From the NCBI GenBank assembly GCA_963922205.1, contig CAWUHX010000134.1, forward strand, positions 806,001 to 870,000: a stretch of DNA of 64,000 nucleotides, given 5' to 3'. Shown one piece after another: positions 45,538 through 58,570 of the stretch. Source of the stretch: Romanomermis culicivorax (lineage: Eukaryota; Nematoda; Enoplea; Mermithida; Mermithidae). Positions within the stretch are counted from its first letter, which is position 1. Each line of letters begins with the position of its first letter. The position numbers and the translations under genes were made by a program. Below the pieces are notes generated by a model. That model saw only the letters and a program-made list of their open reading frames with translations. It was not told the origin of the DNA and made no database searches.

Positions 45538-48500
45538 ATGAATAACGGAACGACGAAAAGCAAATTGCGAGAATTCGAAATTCTATTCGACGACCCGAAA
45601 GCCGTCTTTACGTCCGGCGACGAAATTCGTGGCAAAATTCGAATTTTTTTGAACGAACCCATGAAAATGAGGATGGTACAAATGAGATTCACAGGAATTA
45701 CCAAAGTCGCTTTGGCCGATCCTAAACAATTGTTGATTAGTAGACAATCATCAAAAAAAGAAACGGGGAATAATGAACATCAGCTACAACAACAACAACA
45801 ACCGAAAGAAAAAGAAAAGAATCAGAAGAAAGAAAAGAAAAAGAAAAAAGAACAAAGTAGTCAGGACGTTCAAGGAGTTATTGTGGGTAAAAATGGAGTG
45901 GTCGCCGTTGCTGTTCCGACCAATGGGAATGTGCAGAACGGTGCGGTGGTCGCACAGACGCCCAATCCAACTGATGGGAAGTAAGTTGATTTTTTAGATC
46001 TCCAATGCGTTCTTCTCAAAATTAAGAAAAAGTCTGTTCGTTCATTAAACATTCCAATGTCTGGATCATTTTTTCGACTTTCAGTGCAAAAATCTAAACT
46101 TTTTCTACTCAAATTTGGAGCGAACAGAGCACTATGCCAAACTTATATCCCCCTTTTATAGATCCTGCAATTTGTTGTCATATCTGGTCGGCAGATAATG
46201 AAGCCTTACTTCTATTCCAATAAAAACTGTAATGGCGATTTAGCAACTTTTGAATTCTGGCTTAACTTATTAAGCTAAAATTTTTGATCGCGAGAAGGGC
46301 ATCAAACCAAAAAAGAGCAAAAATTCCAAAACAATTACCTGTTATAAATTAATTGCTTAAATAATTAAACTGAAACAAACAAGGGAAACATTTGATTGAG
46401 AATTTTAGTGATCAAATATAGTCTATAATCGTAGATTTTATTTCAAACGGAAATCATTTTTCGGATCAGACTATCGTATAAACCGTCACTTGGAAAGCAA
46501 GTTTTGTGAACAGAGAACATTTAGGGGACAAATTCTTCAAACATTGCGCACAGATTCTATTTCTTCGATTTTTAAGGTATCACGAAATGATAAGTCTTGA
46601 TAAAACAATCGATCTTTTGGAACGCCGACCAGGCCAAGAATTGCCGCACGATTTCATTCTACCTTCCGGCTTGAATACCCTGCCGTTCACTTTCCTCCTG
46701 CCCAAAAAACCTTTACCGGCCAGTTTCGAATCCACTCACGCCTCGGTACGTTACGTTTGTCAAGCGACGATCTGCAAACCGTGGAAGCATGACTATACGA
46801 CCAAGAAGGCGTTCACTGTCCTTCCGCCGTCGGATGATCTGTGCCCTTTCGGTGTGTAGCTTTAGTCTAAATCTGATATCATCTACTGATTTTTAGTTGA
46901 TTTATGTTCTAAATCATAAGACCATCGGTGTTTCTGGTCTTTTTCCGAAGTGACTCCTGAAAAGTCTTTTTTTGAATTGATCATCGTCAAACGTTCTGTC
47001 ATTCTGGAAATATGTTCCGGGAAGAAATTTTAAACAATAACATGAAAATCAGACAGTTTAAAGTGCTGATTGAAGATTTTCAAAAGTAACTAAAAAAGCT
47101 CGGCTTTGTTTGTGTCATAAAATACTCTCGATTCGTATACAATTTTTCGATTCTTATGCGTAAAGTAATGCTTTACGCATAAAAGTAGATGCTTTAGACT
47201 ACTGTCGAAACAATTCAAAAACTGCGATAAATGTCATTTTTCTCTATAAATCTTGAAAAAATTTTTATTCATTTGATTTATACCTATATATCTGCAAGAC
47301 AAATATTTTTGATTCTGTATAAAGATTTCTTTTAGATTTTTGTTCGAAGTTACAAAGAAATTTTTTCGGCATCAAAAAACTTTCGCACCGGACTGTGTTT
47401 TATATTCCAGATTCATCCAATCAAGCTTTGAAAATACGTCTTCAGACAATATTTTTTCGCTGTTCAATGTAACAGTATCAGTAATTTTTTACTTTTGTAC
47501 AACAATACACATAAATTTCGTGATTTTTCAAAGTACAAAAGTTTTCTTGTTGAATTTTTTAATACAAAGAATCCAGTGCAAAATTAATACTGTTTGCAAT
47601 GATAACGATTACAAGTTTGAATTGCGTAGGCATTCTGATGATATGACGACGATTATTGTTCAGGGTAATTTGCATCAAAAGTAAAAGCCCGTTTTTGTAT
47701 TTAAAGAATTAGATACGTGTCGAATTTCTCTTGAATTTGAAATTCTAACTGAAAACGAAATTACGGCTCGAATCTCCAGGATTAAAAAAATCAATCTAAA
47801 AATATGCCTCAACTTGCGGCTTAGCAAAGATCTATTCCGATACCGTTCAGAATTATTGGATTTATTTGTTCAAATGAAAATTATTCCGTAAAATCAGACT
47901 TATCAACATACCAAAAAAGTTCATATATTACTCAAATTGCGAACATATAACTGGTAGGATTAAATCAGACATGTGCGGCAAGAATTTTCTAGGTGACGCC
48001 CTTGAATTTTCATTGGGAGTTGGGGTTCAGTGAACAATAGCACAAAAAGAGCGCTCCATACGCATTATTATCAATACGGAAAGTAATCAAAAAAAAAATT
48101 CTTCAAAAAAGCCCATTTCGGGTATCGGAAAATTTTTTTCGGGCCAGGGCTTCATCTGGAGTCTCAAATACGGGTTTTACCCCCTATTCCTTATATGCAT
48201 CTGTGGATTCAATGCGCTTAAACTTCTATTTTTCCCCAGACCCGAATTCTTCGGAAGCAGTCGCCGCCACCAGTGGCTATTGCTGCCGTCTGGCGACGCC
48301 GGCCAATTTTCCGACGTTGTCGAATCGTTTATCCGTCGACGAGACGACTTCTACGCAAGCTTGCTGCGCCACGGGCCGAGTATCGTGCGAAGCGTCGCTA
48401 CAAAAGCAAGTGTTCAATTTGGGCGAATCGACGTCCATTACGGCCAAAGTTATCAATAATAGTAGACTGGCTGTCGAAGAAATTAAATTCGCCCTAGTAC

Positions 48501-51500
48501 AGCAGATAACGTGCAAAGGCCGCGATAACGGAGGAAAAGGTACTTCTTTTTAAGCTTCTTTCCGATAGGACTAGGTACCGCAATATTCATAAATGGTCAG
48601 ACATGTAACGGACCGACCTTTTTAGGACGAAGACTCATCGATTGCCCAAAACTTTAGGCGAGCTTCTTGAAGAAAAAAATTGATTTTCTTCTGTCCAAAA
48701 AAGTTGCTGACAGAAAGTTTTGTCGCTCAGCGCCGAAAAAGCCTATATTTTTGACGTTTTTTGTTCAAGAATGACTATTTTCCTTTAAAAAATATACATT
48801 TTTAGTTTTCCCGATCAAAAGTACGGGGCTCCCTTTTGTGCAAATCTTGAGGGGGAATCAACATATGGCTAGTCATATGGCTGACGATGTCTGTAAGGTT
48901 CTTATGGCACTTCTCACAATTACGCGTATGTAAATGAATAAAAATGAAGTCAAATTAATCTTAAAGATTTGAGATGAAATATCGGTAGAGAAAACATCTA
49001 TTTTGGTAGATAATTTTAGTTTTCTTCGCCTGAAATTCTCAGTCTTTCTCTGAGTTTCAAACTTCAAAGTTTTTACTATTCTCCGGATTGAAAGGCAATG
49101 AAAATTAGTAGAAACAATAAAATCTGCTGAAGTTTGAAAATATTACCTATAAGATTTTGTTGTCAATTCAATATCAAGATTGAACAACTTGCATATTTAA
49201 CTGCTTTTGAACATTTTGTGGTTATACTGGTGAAGTATTTTCCTATTGATTATTTCGCTCTTCGAGGTCGTTTCATTTCGTTCTTTTTTAGTTTTAGCGT
49301 TGATTTTTCTCAAAAATTTGGTCCATTCTTTCCTGTTCAAAAATATTTTTCTCTGCTCATGTCGATTTTTAATATAAATGAAGTCTGCATAAATTTGAAT
49401 GTTATGTTAAAAATCAATCATTCTGAAAATCTCTAAATCCTGAAGAGGGCATCGGGAACGATGATTATTTACACCGTTTTGAATCAAGAAAATAATTAAA
49501 ATAAGAAAATAATGTCCGTCCAGCTTTCATTTTCTGAATATCCACTCGATGATTTTGAATTTCCATTACATTTTTCCCGGGTTCATTTCACGAGACCATG
49601 AAATATTTCTCATAATTCGTCATGATTTTTGGCCGGAATTGTCACGGATAAATAGATTTTCGTGCTAAAATTGCAAGAATTAGTCATCATGAAATTTTTT
49701 TGAAGAAAAATTTTGTTGATGTGAAATTATTTTTTGGATTAAGAAGTAGATTTTCTCCGATTATGCCCTTGGTCATCATATAAGCTAAGAATCAATATCC
49801 TCCACTTGAAGCCCGATTTTCGATTCTGTTATGATATTATTTTTGAATAGTTGAATCAAATAAATATTGACCTTGCACGTCTAGTATTTTTCTCAAAACG
49901 AGTCCATGATTTTTATATTTCACTTTTAAAAAATCGGGTTGAATACTTGTTTAATTAATTATACAACTTTCAATTTTGTTTTTCTATGTTTTTAGTTGAA
50001 AGAACGTCAGTCTATACCCGTAACATTTGGAGCGACACAAAAATGATCACCAACGATAAAAAATCCAAGAAAAATAAACAAGAAAGGAAGAAGCAGGCAG
50101 CGGCTGCGGAATTTTTCGTCAATTTTCGTATACCGACCGTCAGTCCGTCGATGGAAATAGATAGCAACGTTTATAATCATTATAAAGCGGGCGATCAATC
50201 GTCGTTGGATCGGCGAATATTGGGCGGTCTGATGATGCTCAGGGTGTCCTATTACGCGAGCGTTCAATTGAAAGTCGGCAAAAAAGTCGATTATTTGACG
50301 GTCAAATTGCCTTTAATATTAATCGGGGCGCCTTTCGTCACTTTTTCGCAGCAAGAATATGATCATAAATCGAGATCTGGTAGGTCTGATGTAGATACTT
50401 TTGTTATTTTTAGTTGATTACTTTGGTTCTTATATTTTATCTATGTCTTCTTATTTAATTATATTTGTCTTTAATGACTTTTTTACTTACTTTTTCGCTT
50501 CTTTTCTGTTTATTCTAATTCTCAGTTTTTTTCCAAATTTATCATCTCTATCACTTTCGATTCAATTAATTGATACATCTTCCTTGGTAACTTTTTCAAT
50601 TTTCATGCTTCTGTCGTTTTGTACTAAAACAGAGATGATATTGGCGATTGTTGACTTAATCGTCAAATTTGCGATTCTTAATCTGGGAGCATTGACATTT
50701 TCCAAACTATTTAAACGGGATACTGAATTTTTGAGGTTTAAAATTTTTTAAAGATTGGTAAATCGTGAACTTGATGGAAAAAAATTTACATGATGATTTA
50801 TATTTATGATTAGTGGTGTGCAGTATACTGTGGTGACGCATTATACGGTAGAAAAGTACTTATTCATTTTCGTTTGTTATATACACTATGATGTATAACA
50901 ATCTCACTTTTTTGTTTTCAGCCCTTCATTCTTGTCATCAGTTTTTGATTAATCCTGCAATGTTGTTTGTGTTTTTTCTCTTCTGCTAAATTTTACTCCT
51001 TCAGGTTATTGCCTTTTTATGCGCAGATTTGTTATTTCGTTTTTTCGTCTTGCATCTACATGCACTATGTTATTTACTGTGATTTATTTCCTTTTCTATT
51101 CAATATTTCTTTGCGATTTTCCAGTTTTATTGTTTCAATGCTTCTCCTTTTTATTTTGAAGCGACTATATACAGAAGTAAAAAATTTTCGAAATTTAACG
51201 ATTTGGATCTGAAAATCATTGAATATCCGAGTTTTAATGCTAAATGATGAGAATTTACATTTTCCGAACTTTCTGAGATGGACCTAGAACTGTCATGTTC
51301 AAAATGTTCATTAATTGAGCAAAAATTTACTGCAAATTTTACTCTCATTTATGTGTAGAATGTGGTGCGATTTAATTTTGATTATCGAGTACTAAAATTT
51401 TGTGTTCTCGTCGCATATCTGGTAATAATGCAGTAGTAAATTCGCGATTATTGCATTTTGCTTTTCACGTAGATTCATTCGAATTATCCGAATGCGCTTT

Positions 51501-51624
51501 GGGCTCAGTGGATATCAGGGACGAAACGGATGGCGATTTTGTCACCGGATCGCAAAAATTCGCCCCGTATTACCCAATTTTACGAATCGACACCTCTAGT
51601 ATTAGTCAAGTCGCCGCGGCATAA
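45538..51624 (+). CDS. Alpha-arrestin (arrestin domain-containing protein), five exons
   Basis: Exons are 45538-45980, 46577-46851, 48240-48539, 49996-50379 and 51473-51624: 1554 bases, 517 residues plus TAA. Phases agree at all four junctions. Donors are GTAAGT, GTGTGT, GTACTT and GTAGGT; acceptors are TTAAG, CCCAG, TTTAG and CGTAG. ATG 45538 has an ACC context. The arrestin N domain starts with FEILFDDPKAVFTSGDEIRG and includes the usual hydrophobic patch (LPFTFLLPKKPLPASFES) and a YVCQATICKPW phrase in exon 2. The arrestin C domain (exons 3-5) has FNLGESTSITAKVINNS. Two low-complexity inserts interrupt it: a Gln/Lys-rich one at about 82-115 and a Lys-rich one early in exon 4. Alpha-arrestins act as cytosolic adaptors for membrane-protein trafficking and ubiquitination. 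The PPxY motifs that recruit NEDD4-type ligases in many members are not seen. Confidence 0.85.
47154..47182. repeat. 12-bp perfect hairpin in arrestin intron 2
   Basis: TTATGCGTAAAG pairs with CTTTACGCATAA across a 5-nt loop. Confidence 0.75.
47973..48195 (+). repeat. MITE-like repeat, GGCAAGAATTTTCC family, copy 4
   Basis: Begins TGCGGCAAGAATTTTCTAGG and has GCTCCATACGCATTATTAT, parallel to 38728-38955. It ends in the polypyrimidine-rich sequence some 45 bp before the acceptor of arrestin exon 3. Confidence 0.65.
48598..48930 (+). mobile_element. CATACATGTAA-family MITE, 333 bp, in arrestin intron 3
   Basis: Ends CAGACATGTAACGG and AATTACGCGTATG. Flanks TAAATGGT and TAAATGAA match at 6 of 8 bases. 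Internal phrases follow the family order with a CTCAGCGCCG insertion. It begins 58 bp after the exon 3 donor. Confidence 0.75.
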
Positions 51625-51630
51625 TATATA

Positions 51631-51636
51631 AATAAA
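51631..51636 (+). terminator. Poly(A) signal AATAAA of the alpha-arrestin gene
   Basis: Lies 7 bases after the TAA stop, implying a very short 3' UTR unless a later signal is used. Confidence 0.6.
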
Positions 51637-52521
51637 CCTGTACACTGTAGATATATCTACTTGGAAAAAATTTGCATATATATTATTCATCTCCTTGGTC
51701 GCCGCGCATTCTTTGGTAAATTTCGCACAAGTCTTCTCACGATTTTTCTTTCTTGTTTCATGATCTTTTCTCGCTTTTTAGAATCTTCTTCATCATTTCT
51801 CTGAAAGTCGGGGAATCTTTTTTCTTTTCACGATGACATCATTTCCGGGGCGGTGTCGTCGTCAAAGTTTGTGAAATGTACAGTATAATTATTTTAGATA
51901 TGGCGCGATGAGCAAGTTTTCTTTTAAATTCAACTTTATTGTTTTTGCGGATTCAAACTTGTATACGGATCGACGGAAAAATTTTAAATTTTTTTTGTTC
52001 TATTATATCTTTAAAATCTTCGTCCCGAGAGTATTATTTTCTTTAATTTTTTTCTCTTTTTGAGTGGTTGGCAGCCGCGTGCGAAATTTATGGTCCAAGT
52101 TTAGCTATTGTTAGTTTTATCCTATATAAATTAAAAATTTTCGTTCAATTTCACGTCTCGACAAATTCATGGAGAAGAATGGCAGTTTTGTTATTAGAAA
52201 ATTGAATTTGATATCGTTGTTGAAGACCCCTAAAACAGCGATTTTCTTACGAGTGTCATCATCGGCCAGTTGTTCGAAAGTGTGAACTGTTACATATTAG
52301 CTGTATATTTCTTTGAATGGCTTAGTTCAGCCACGAGCAAGCCAATTACCGAAATGACACTGGGTGGAGTAAGTTAGTGAATGAATTGAAACCTTGGAGC
52401 TGAAAAATGTACGTGACTTCCTTCAAAATTGAGAAGTCCCGGAATTTGGGCTAGTCCAATATAGAATTCATCAGCATAGTCGACTTGATTGTGCGCCAAC
52501 ATTGCCCCCATTTGGTACGAG
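51637..52521. other. Intergenic DNA after the alpha-arrestin gene
   Basis: Mostly AT-rich with no recognised gene. Composition becomes balanced near 52370, but the minus-strand frame there runs into the LTR at 52526 and is not supported. Confidence 0.4.
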
Positions 52522-52525
52522 GGCA

Positions 52526-53646
52526 TGTTGTATTTTAAGGTGGTCGGAGTTTTGGAGAGTGGAGGCAAGAGTGAGTTCCAGAATTCGTCCTTAATGCGCG
52601 TATTTCCTAGGCCCACACTTACCCGATTAATCACTTACTTAGTGTACTTAAATTCGACAACAATTACCCCACAAATTAAGAAAACCTAGTTCCTTAACTT
52701 GTCTCCCAATTACGTAATGAAAGTGAGAAGAGAATCTTCTCCAATTTTTATCTAATACAGAATAACACTTATGTATACAAAACATGAGTAGGCCAGAACA
52801 ATATAAAACTCCCACCTGCTGGGGGAAAACACCAATATTCTTTGCACATGGGGAGGCGGACCAATGCAAAACATATAATACTAATAATGAGAGAGCGAAC
52901 CCAACGCATGTGTGCCAATTTGCGCTACAGTAGGACGTCTCTTGATGGTCCGCGTCGCTTGCTCCATTTGATACTTGCGCACCTCTCCAAGAAAACGACA
53001 AACTTGATCATAATCTTACAAATTGCCGGAAATACACTACAACACCCTCCCCTGTGGTAGATCGCCTTAAGCGATCGTCAAGAGACAATCAGAACAGGCA
53101 AGGGGAAAGGACTCCACCACTACAGGCTGTCACCGGGTGGCTGAAAGGGTCTTCGGTGGCACACAGCGAGGCCAATGGAGTCGTTGAAGTGTTTTGAGCC
53201 GATTTGGGTGGTGCGTAGGGTGAGACCTTCTGATGCAGTCCACATTTAGGGAGGCCAAAAAGCATGGCAACACCGCGGCCTGTGTCGTCACTCCATCTGC
53301 ACTGATATACAGGAGTGCACCAGCATACAAATCCATGTAGATGGGAGGGTGAGGCCAGCCACTACTGTAGTGACGAAGGCAAAACGTGATTAGGCGAGAA
53401 CAATATAAAACTCCCACGTGCTGGGGAAAAACACCAATATTCTTTGCGCATGGGGAGGCGGACCAATGCAAAACATATAATACTAATAATGAGAGAGTGA
53501 ACCCAACGCACACGTGCTGATTTGTGCTACAGTAAGACGTCTCTTGATGGTCCCTGTTGCTTGCTCCATTTGATACTTGCCCACCTCTCTGAGAAAACGA
53601 CAACCTTGATCATTATCCTACAAATCGGCAGAAATACACTACAACA
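52526..53646 (-). mobile_element. Internally deleted LTR retrotransposon, target duplication GGCA
   Basis: The 3' LTR occupies 53044-52526 (519 bp, TGTTGTAGTG..ATACAACA on the minus strand). A second, partial LTR copy spans 53646 to about 53378. Between them about 330 bp remains of the pol end: Pro/His/Arg-rich coding sequence on the minus strand, then a polypurine tract (ACAGGGGAGGGTG, 53056-53044) abutting the 3' LTR. GGCA flanks the element on both sides (52522-52525 and 53647-53650), the 4-bp duplication usual for Ty3/Gypsy. The first LTR is fused directly to the pol tail, so most of the element was lost by deletion. Confidence 0.8.
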
Positions 53647-53650
53647 GGCA

Positions 53651-54080
53651 TAACATGCTACTGAATCAATCTAAAACTACACATGCTACAAACACCATGT
53701 GCTACAAACATGGACGAACTCTAGCTCAAAAATCATCATCTTGTAAACTGATAAAAGCATTTTTTGCACCTGAGATTTTCATCCACCTGTGCATAGCGCA
53801 AGGCTAATAGCAGGAAAGTCGTACTGCCTACCTGAAGAGATTGCATGTGGAAGGCCCTGAATGTGCAAACGTGCACTGAGGATAGCAACCTGAATAACCA
53901 ACACAAGTCAATCATTTCCAAAAAATAATGAAAATTAAAGAGGGCATAATTAATTCAAATGTTTTATGAATTTGGAGGCATCCCATTTGCTTCACAAGCT
54001 TATATCTCATGTTATGCCAAATTTTTATCCATGATGCCACTTTAAAACTGGTGGCAATGTTGGGACAGTGGCAGTGTTGG
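53651..54080. other. Spacer between the two LTR elements
   Basis: No gene recognised. The target duplication of the larger element cannot be read because its other flank lies outside the window. Confidence 0.4.
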
Positions 54081-55001
54081 TGTAACGACCAGATTTTGTG
54101 TGAAGCACTTTACCTTAAACAATGGCGTTATGGCGGGAACGGCTATAACGGAATGGGGGCGCAGGCGGTATTACGGGGGGATACAGTTACAATGATCGAC
54201 GGCTGCATGTGACGTCGATACGACAATACAAAAACGCGTCTCGATTTACAATAACGAACGGGGGCCTCGGTTTAAGTTGCTTTCGTACAATTGGCCGCTG
54301 GCAAATATAAAAAGACGGGGGCGAGCGCGGTTTAAACTGACAAATTCGAAAATCCAAAAACTCTAACCAATAATAACAAAAATCATGCTTTGCTTCTTCT
54401 TTTATACGACGTTTTTGGCCACTCCCTGGGCGTCGCGGGAGGTCGTGCTTCTGTCCATCTTCTTCCGCCAATCGTCGCTTCCTGCTACGTTTTTTATGCT
54501 TTCTTAGTTACGCCTTTCTAATGCTTTCCTGGTACTGTATGCTTTTCGTGCTTCCCTTTGCTTTCTACGGTGGGCTTAGCCACACCTCTGTGCTTCTGTG
54601 CATGCTTCCTGTATTGGTTTCTCTGTATACACATGTTTTGTGGGGCCGTCGCTACTGTTACACTTGAGACTACTGTCTGGCAGGGCTTTTATGTATTTTA
54701 CTGTGTGCAGGTGTTGTTTACGATTTTTACGGGGGATTATGGTAGCTGTGGAATGTGTAGTTTAGTGTAGGTTCTAGGGGACCAGCTGCCGTTTGTGCAA
54801 ATTAATTAGGGCATCTTAATTGGGCTACCGGGGTGTGAACGGATCAAAATAAAGTACTTCATGTAATTTTGTAGGAATGTTTGGGTGTGAATCCCAGACA
54901 CCCTTGAGACGATAAAATACGAAAATGAATAATATTTAATAAATGTTTATCACATACAGTATGCTATATATTTACAGTACTGCTTTAGCAGGTACGTTAC
55001 A
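54081..55001 (-). repeat. 3' LTR, 921 bp
   Basis: Plus-strand ends TGTAACG (54081) and CGTTACA (55001), the 5'-TG..CA-3' form with a 7-bp inverted terminus. On the element's strand TATAAAAG at 54406-54399 is a likely promoter TATA box; the same motif is at 63508-63501 in the other LTR. Confidence 0.85.
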
Positions 55002-55014
55002 TTTCCCTCCTTCT
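55002..55014 (-). promoter_or_regulatory. Polypurine tract
   Basis: The minus strand reads AGAAGGAGGGAAA immediately before the 3' LTR. This is where plus-strand DNA synthesis would start, and it fixes the element's orientation. Confidence 0.8.
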
Positions 55015-58000
55015 GGAGTTGAACGTCCTCGTTCAAGGCTTCTGAGGTTGAAGAGGGGTTGGGGCAATTTTGATAGGTGCTTTCCGAGGGTAGAAAAGGG
55101 TTGTCTCGTTGACATGTACCGTAAATGTAATATTCTTACAGGGGTGTTCGAGTGTAACATTGGGGTACATGAAGTGTTGGACTGTATAGGGCCTGTTTTG
55201 GGGAGGGAGGAATTTGGGAGTCAACCCATGTTTACACGAACAGTGTTTGTAAAGAACAAGATCACCTGCCTTGTAATGTATGTTCTGAGCATGCTTGTTA
55301 TACTGATGGGTATAGTGGTCTTGAGCTTTGTAAACTTTTCTGCACGGTTGAGAGTGCTTCGATGCGATTTTACACGAAGGGCATAATCCTCTAAATCGAC
55401 CATATAGGATGTGGGGAAAAAGTTTAAGGCTGCGTCTGATGGCAGAGTAGCTTGCCTACCGTGGTGCAATTCGAATGGGGGATAGGAGGTGCTATCATTT
55501 TTGTGAATATTGATCGAAAAAACGGCATAGGGCGGATAAGTATCCCAATCAGTGTGATTTGAATTGATATACATGTGGATACGGGTGGCTAAAGTTTGGT
55601 TGCAATGCTCAACTTCTCCATTGGCAATGGGATGGTATGGGGTGGTATGAATTTTCTGAGTGTTGCATAAGCTAGTGATTCGTGAGAAGAGATTGGATAC
55701 AAAATCGGAGCCACGATCACAATGGATTATTTTTGGGGACCCATGATGGCAAACAATTTTGGTTACGAATAACTTGGCAATAGTGGCTGCAGTGATGTCA
55801 GGGGTCGGGAATGCCTCTACGTACTTTGTAAAATAATCGATGAAAATGACAATGAATCAGTTGCCATCTTCAGTGAGGGGTAATGGTCCCATGCAATCAA
55901 CACCGACTCTATCAAATAGGCCAGTCGGCTGAATGGGTACTAGATTCACATGTACTTTGTGTCAGAGGGCTTTTTGTATCTGGATGGGTGGCAAGTTTTG
56001 CAGTAGCGTTTGATATCACGGCTCATTTGGGGCCAAAAATATTTTTGTCTGAGTAAGTGTAAAGTTTTCCTGGCAGCAAAATGACCTGTGAATTTGCTGT
56101 CATGATGTGAGGCAATGAGATGCTGGACATGGGACTTGGGGATGTATAGTTTTGCTTGTTTGTCGACTATACAGAAGAGGATGTGTTGATGCACTGCGAA
56201 TTTGATCAGAGTAAGGGGGTGTTTTGGGCGATTTTTGCTAAAATGCTTTTGACAGTTGGATCAGTGCATTGGAGTTCTGCAAAGTTTTTCTGTTGCTCTT
56301 CTTGTTCAGTTGCTTCGGCTTCCAAAACTGAATTGATAGTTGATATTTCGGGGCGGGTTTCTAATTGTTCAATATCAAAGGATTGCTTTGCTGTCTGTGA
56401 GGGGAATCGAGAGACTGCATCTGCATTGCGGTTAGCAGTGCCTTTCTTGGGTCGAATGTCTAGCTGAATACCGGAGAGGGCTAATCCCCAACGGGCAATG
56501 GGAGGGGACGGGTTTTCCTTTTGTAATACTGCCTGAACTGCTGTGTGGTCAGTGTGTACAATAACATGTTGCTGGAAAAGATAGGGGCGGAAATACTTGA
56601 CAAACTCAACTACTGCAAGGGTTTCTAACTCAGTTATTGGGTAGTTGCGTTCTGCAGGTTTCAATGTGCGGCTCCCAAAGGCAATGGGGTGATCCTGACC
56701 TTTACTATCTAGCTGACTGAGAATGGCGCCGATTCCGAGTTTTGAGGCGTCAGTTTGCAGAATAAATGGTTTGGTGAAATCGGGATGTGGGGCATGAATG
56801 AGTAATTCTTTCAGCTTAGTGAATGCGTTTTGCTGTTCAGGGCCCCCCCAGGAAAAATCTGAGTTCTTTTTGAGTAGCGATGTGAGTGGGCTAGAAACTT
56901 GAGAGCAATTTGGGATGAATCTGCGATAATAGGAGGGTAGGCCAAGGAATGACTTAACTTCTTTTGAGCTTTTGGGTGTGGGTATGTCATAGATGGCCTG
57001 TACCTTATGGGGATCTGGTGAAATGCCTTGCTGGGAAATGACGTGGCCATTTTTCTATGTTTAGTTTAAGGCCTGCTTGTGAGAATCGGGCAAGAATAGT
57101 GTCTAAATGTTCCAGCATTTGGGCATCGGAGTCTGCGAATACCAAAACATCGTCGAGATATACAAGGCATGTGTTCCATTGGAGTCCCGAAAGGATAACA
57201 TCCATTAACCTCTGGAATGTGGCAGGGGCGTTGGTGAGGCCGAAAGGGAGGTAGTTGAATTAATACTGGCCGAGTGAGCAATTAAAGGCTGTTTTTTCTC
57301 TGTCTGCTTGTGCTATAGGAATGGAATAATATGCATTGCATTGGTCAAGGGATGTAAAATATTTCATTCCACGGAGGGTGTCTAGAATTTCGTGTATGCG
57401 GGGCAAGGGGTATGTATCTTTTTTGGTTACTTTGTTGAGGCCTCTAAAATCAATGCATAAACTATGGCCTCCATCTTTTTTGGGGACTAAAACTGTATTG
57501 GTACACCATGGAGAATTGCTCTGGCTTATGACACCTGCTGCTGCGAGTTGCTCAACTTCTGCTTGTATGATTTGCTTCTCTTTTGGGGAAGTCCGATAAA
57601 GTTGTCTACGTACAGGTTGGGAGCCATTGGTGTCAATTGTATGTGAAACAAGGGTGGTTCTACCTACGTCCATTTTGGATTTAGCATATAATGTAGGGTA
57701 CTTCCATAGGGCGGGTAGGAGTTGTGTTTTTTCTGCTTCTGTCAGGTCACTGGAGGTTAAATTAACATTTTCTTTTAACCATGTGAATGTATCAAAGCCC
57801 TTGGGCTGGTTTTGCGTGGAGGGGGATACGTTAGCGGGAGCATTTTGTTTTGGAATGTAACAGGAGACTGTACCGATGCATGTTCCAGGGTAAAGAATTT
57901 GGGCTGTTTCTTGTGTGTTTAAGACCGATATGCATATGTGACTGTTTTGATTTTCAGAGACACAAGCTGCGAAATGGACTTTGGGATTCTGCTTGGGTTT

Positions 58001-58570
58001 CGGAGTAAATTCAAGCTGTTTAACTTGTAGGTACAATTTGGGCAAGGGAACAGTGAATTTGGTTACTGTACAGGGTGGTAATTCTAATTTTTCGTCTAGA
58101 TAGGTTCCACCACGAGTCGAAAGGGGGCTATATTCTAGGCCGTCACAGTGTAGTATGACATTGCCAAATTTGACCTGAGATTTTTGATTGTTGATAGTGT
58201 ATTCCGAAAATCGACTGAGAAAGTTTTTGCCTAGAAGGATGTCTGCTGTGCAATCTTTTTGGACATGGACCATTATTGTTTCCTGGATTGTTTGGGCTGT
58301 CACTGTGACAAAAGTGGTCCCTACAAAATGAATTGGGAGATTATTTGCTGCTTTTGCTTGGACTAGCGGATGTTTCATGTCTAACTGCAAAATTTGAGTG
58401 ATGCTTGAATCAATGAGGGAGTAGACTGCACCAGTATCAATCATGCCTTTTGTGATTAATTTGCCGTTAAGTGTGATTGGAATATGAGGGGTATGTTTCT
58501 CAGGTACATTTTGGGGTGGCTTGTTTGATGCAGATTGGTGAATTTGATTAATGAGTTCAATTGCAGGAGT
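55015..58570 (-). pseudogene. pol: pol: protease, reverse transcriptase, RNase H, integrase (broken)
   Basis: Domains in order on the minus strand: aspartic protease with MIDTGAVYSLID near 58444; RT (about 57620-57000) with LVPKKDGGHSLCIDFRGLNK, an unusual LDQCNAYYSIPI block and VYLDD near 57160; RNase H (about 56800-56450) with ILQTDASKLGIGA and VHTDHTAVQ; integrase with an HHCC-type zinc region (56194-55946) and catalytic Asp in FIDYFTKY, Asp in HCDRGSDF and Glu in ANGEVEHCNQ. Domain order RT-RNase H-integrase is Ty3/Gypsy. The reading frame starts directly after the TGA that closes the env-like frame, in the same frame, and ends against the polypurine tract. Stops at 57262-57260 and 55859-55857 and shifts near 57050, 56200 and 55950 inactivate it. 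Confidence 0.85.

Noticed and set aside
48203..48239. Start codon of a separate gene at the arrestin exon 3 frame
   Set aside because: The frame simply extends upstream of the exon 3 acceptor; domain continuity and phase assign it to the arrestin gene.
53130..53603. 157-codon minus-strand frame as a host gene
   Set aside because: It runs from an LTR fragment into the pol tail of a deleted retroelement.
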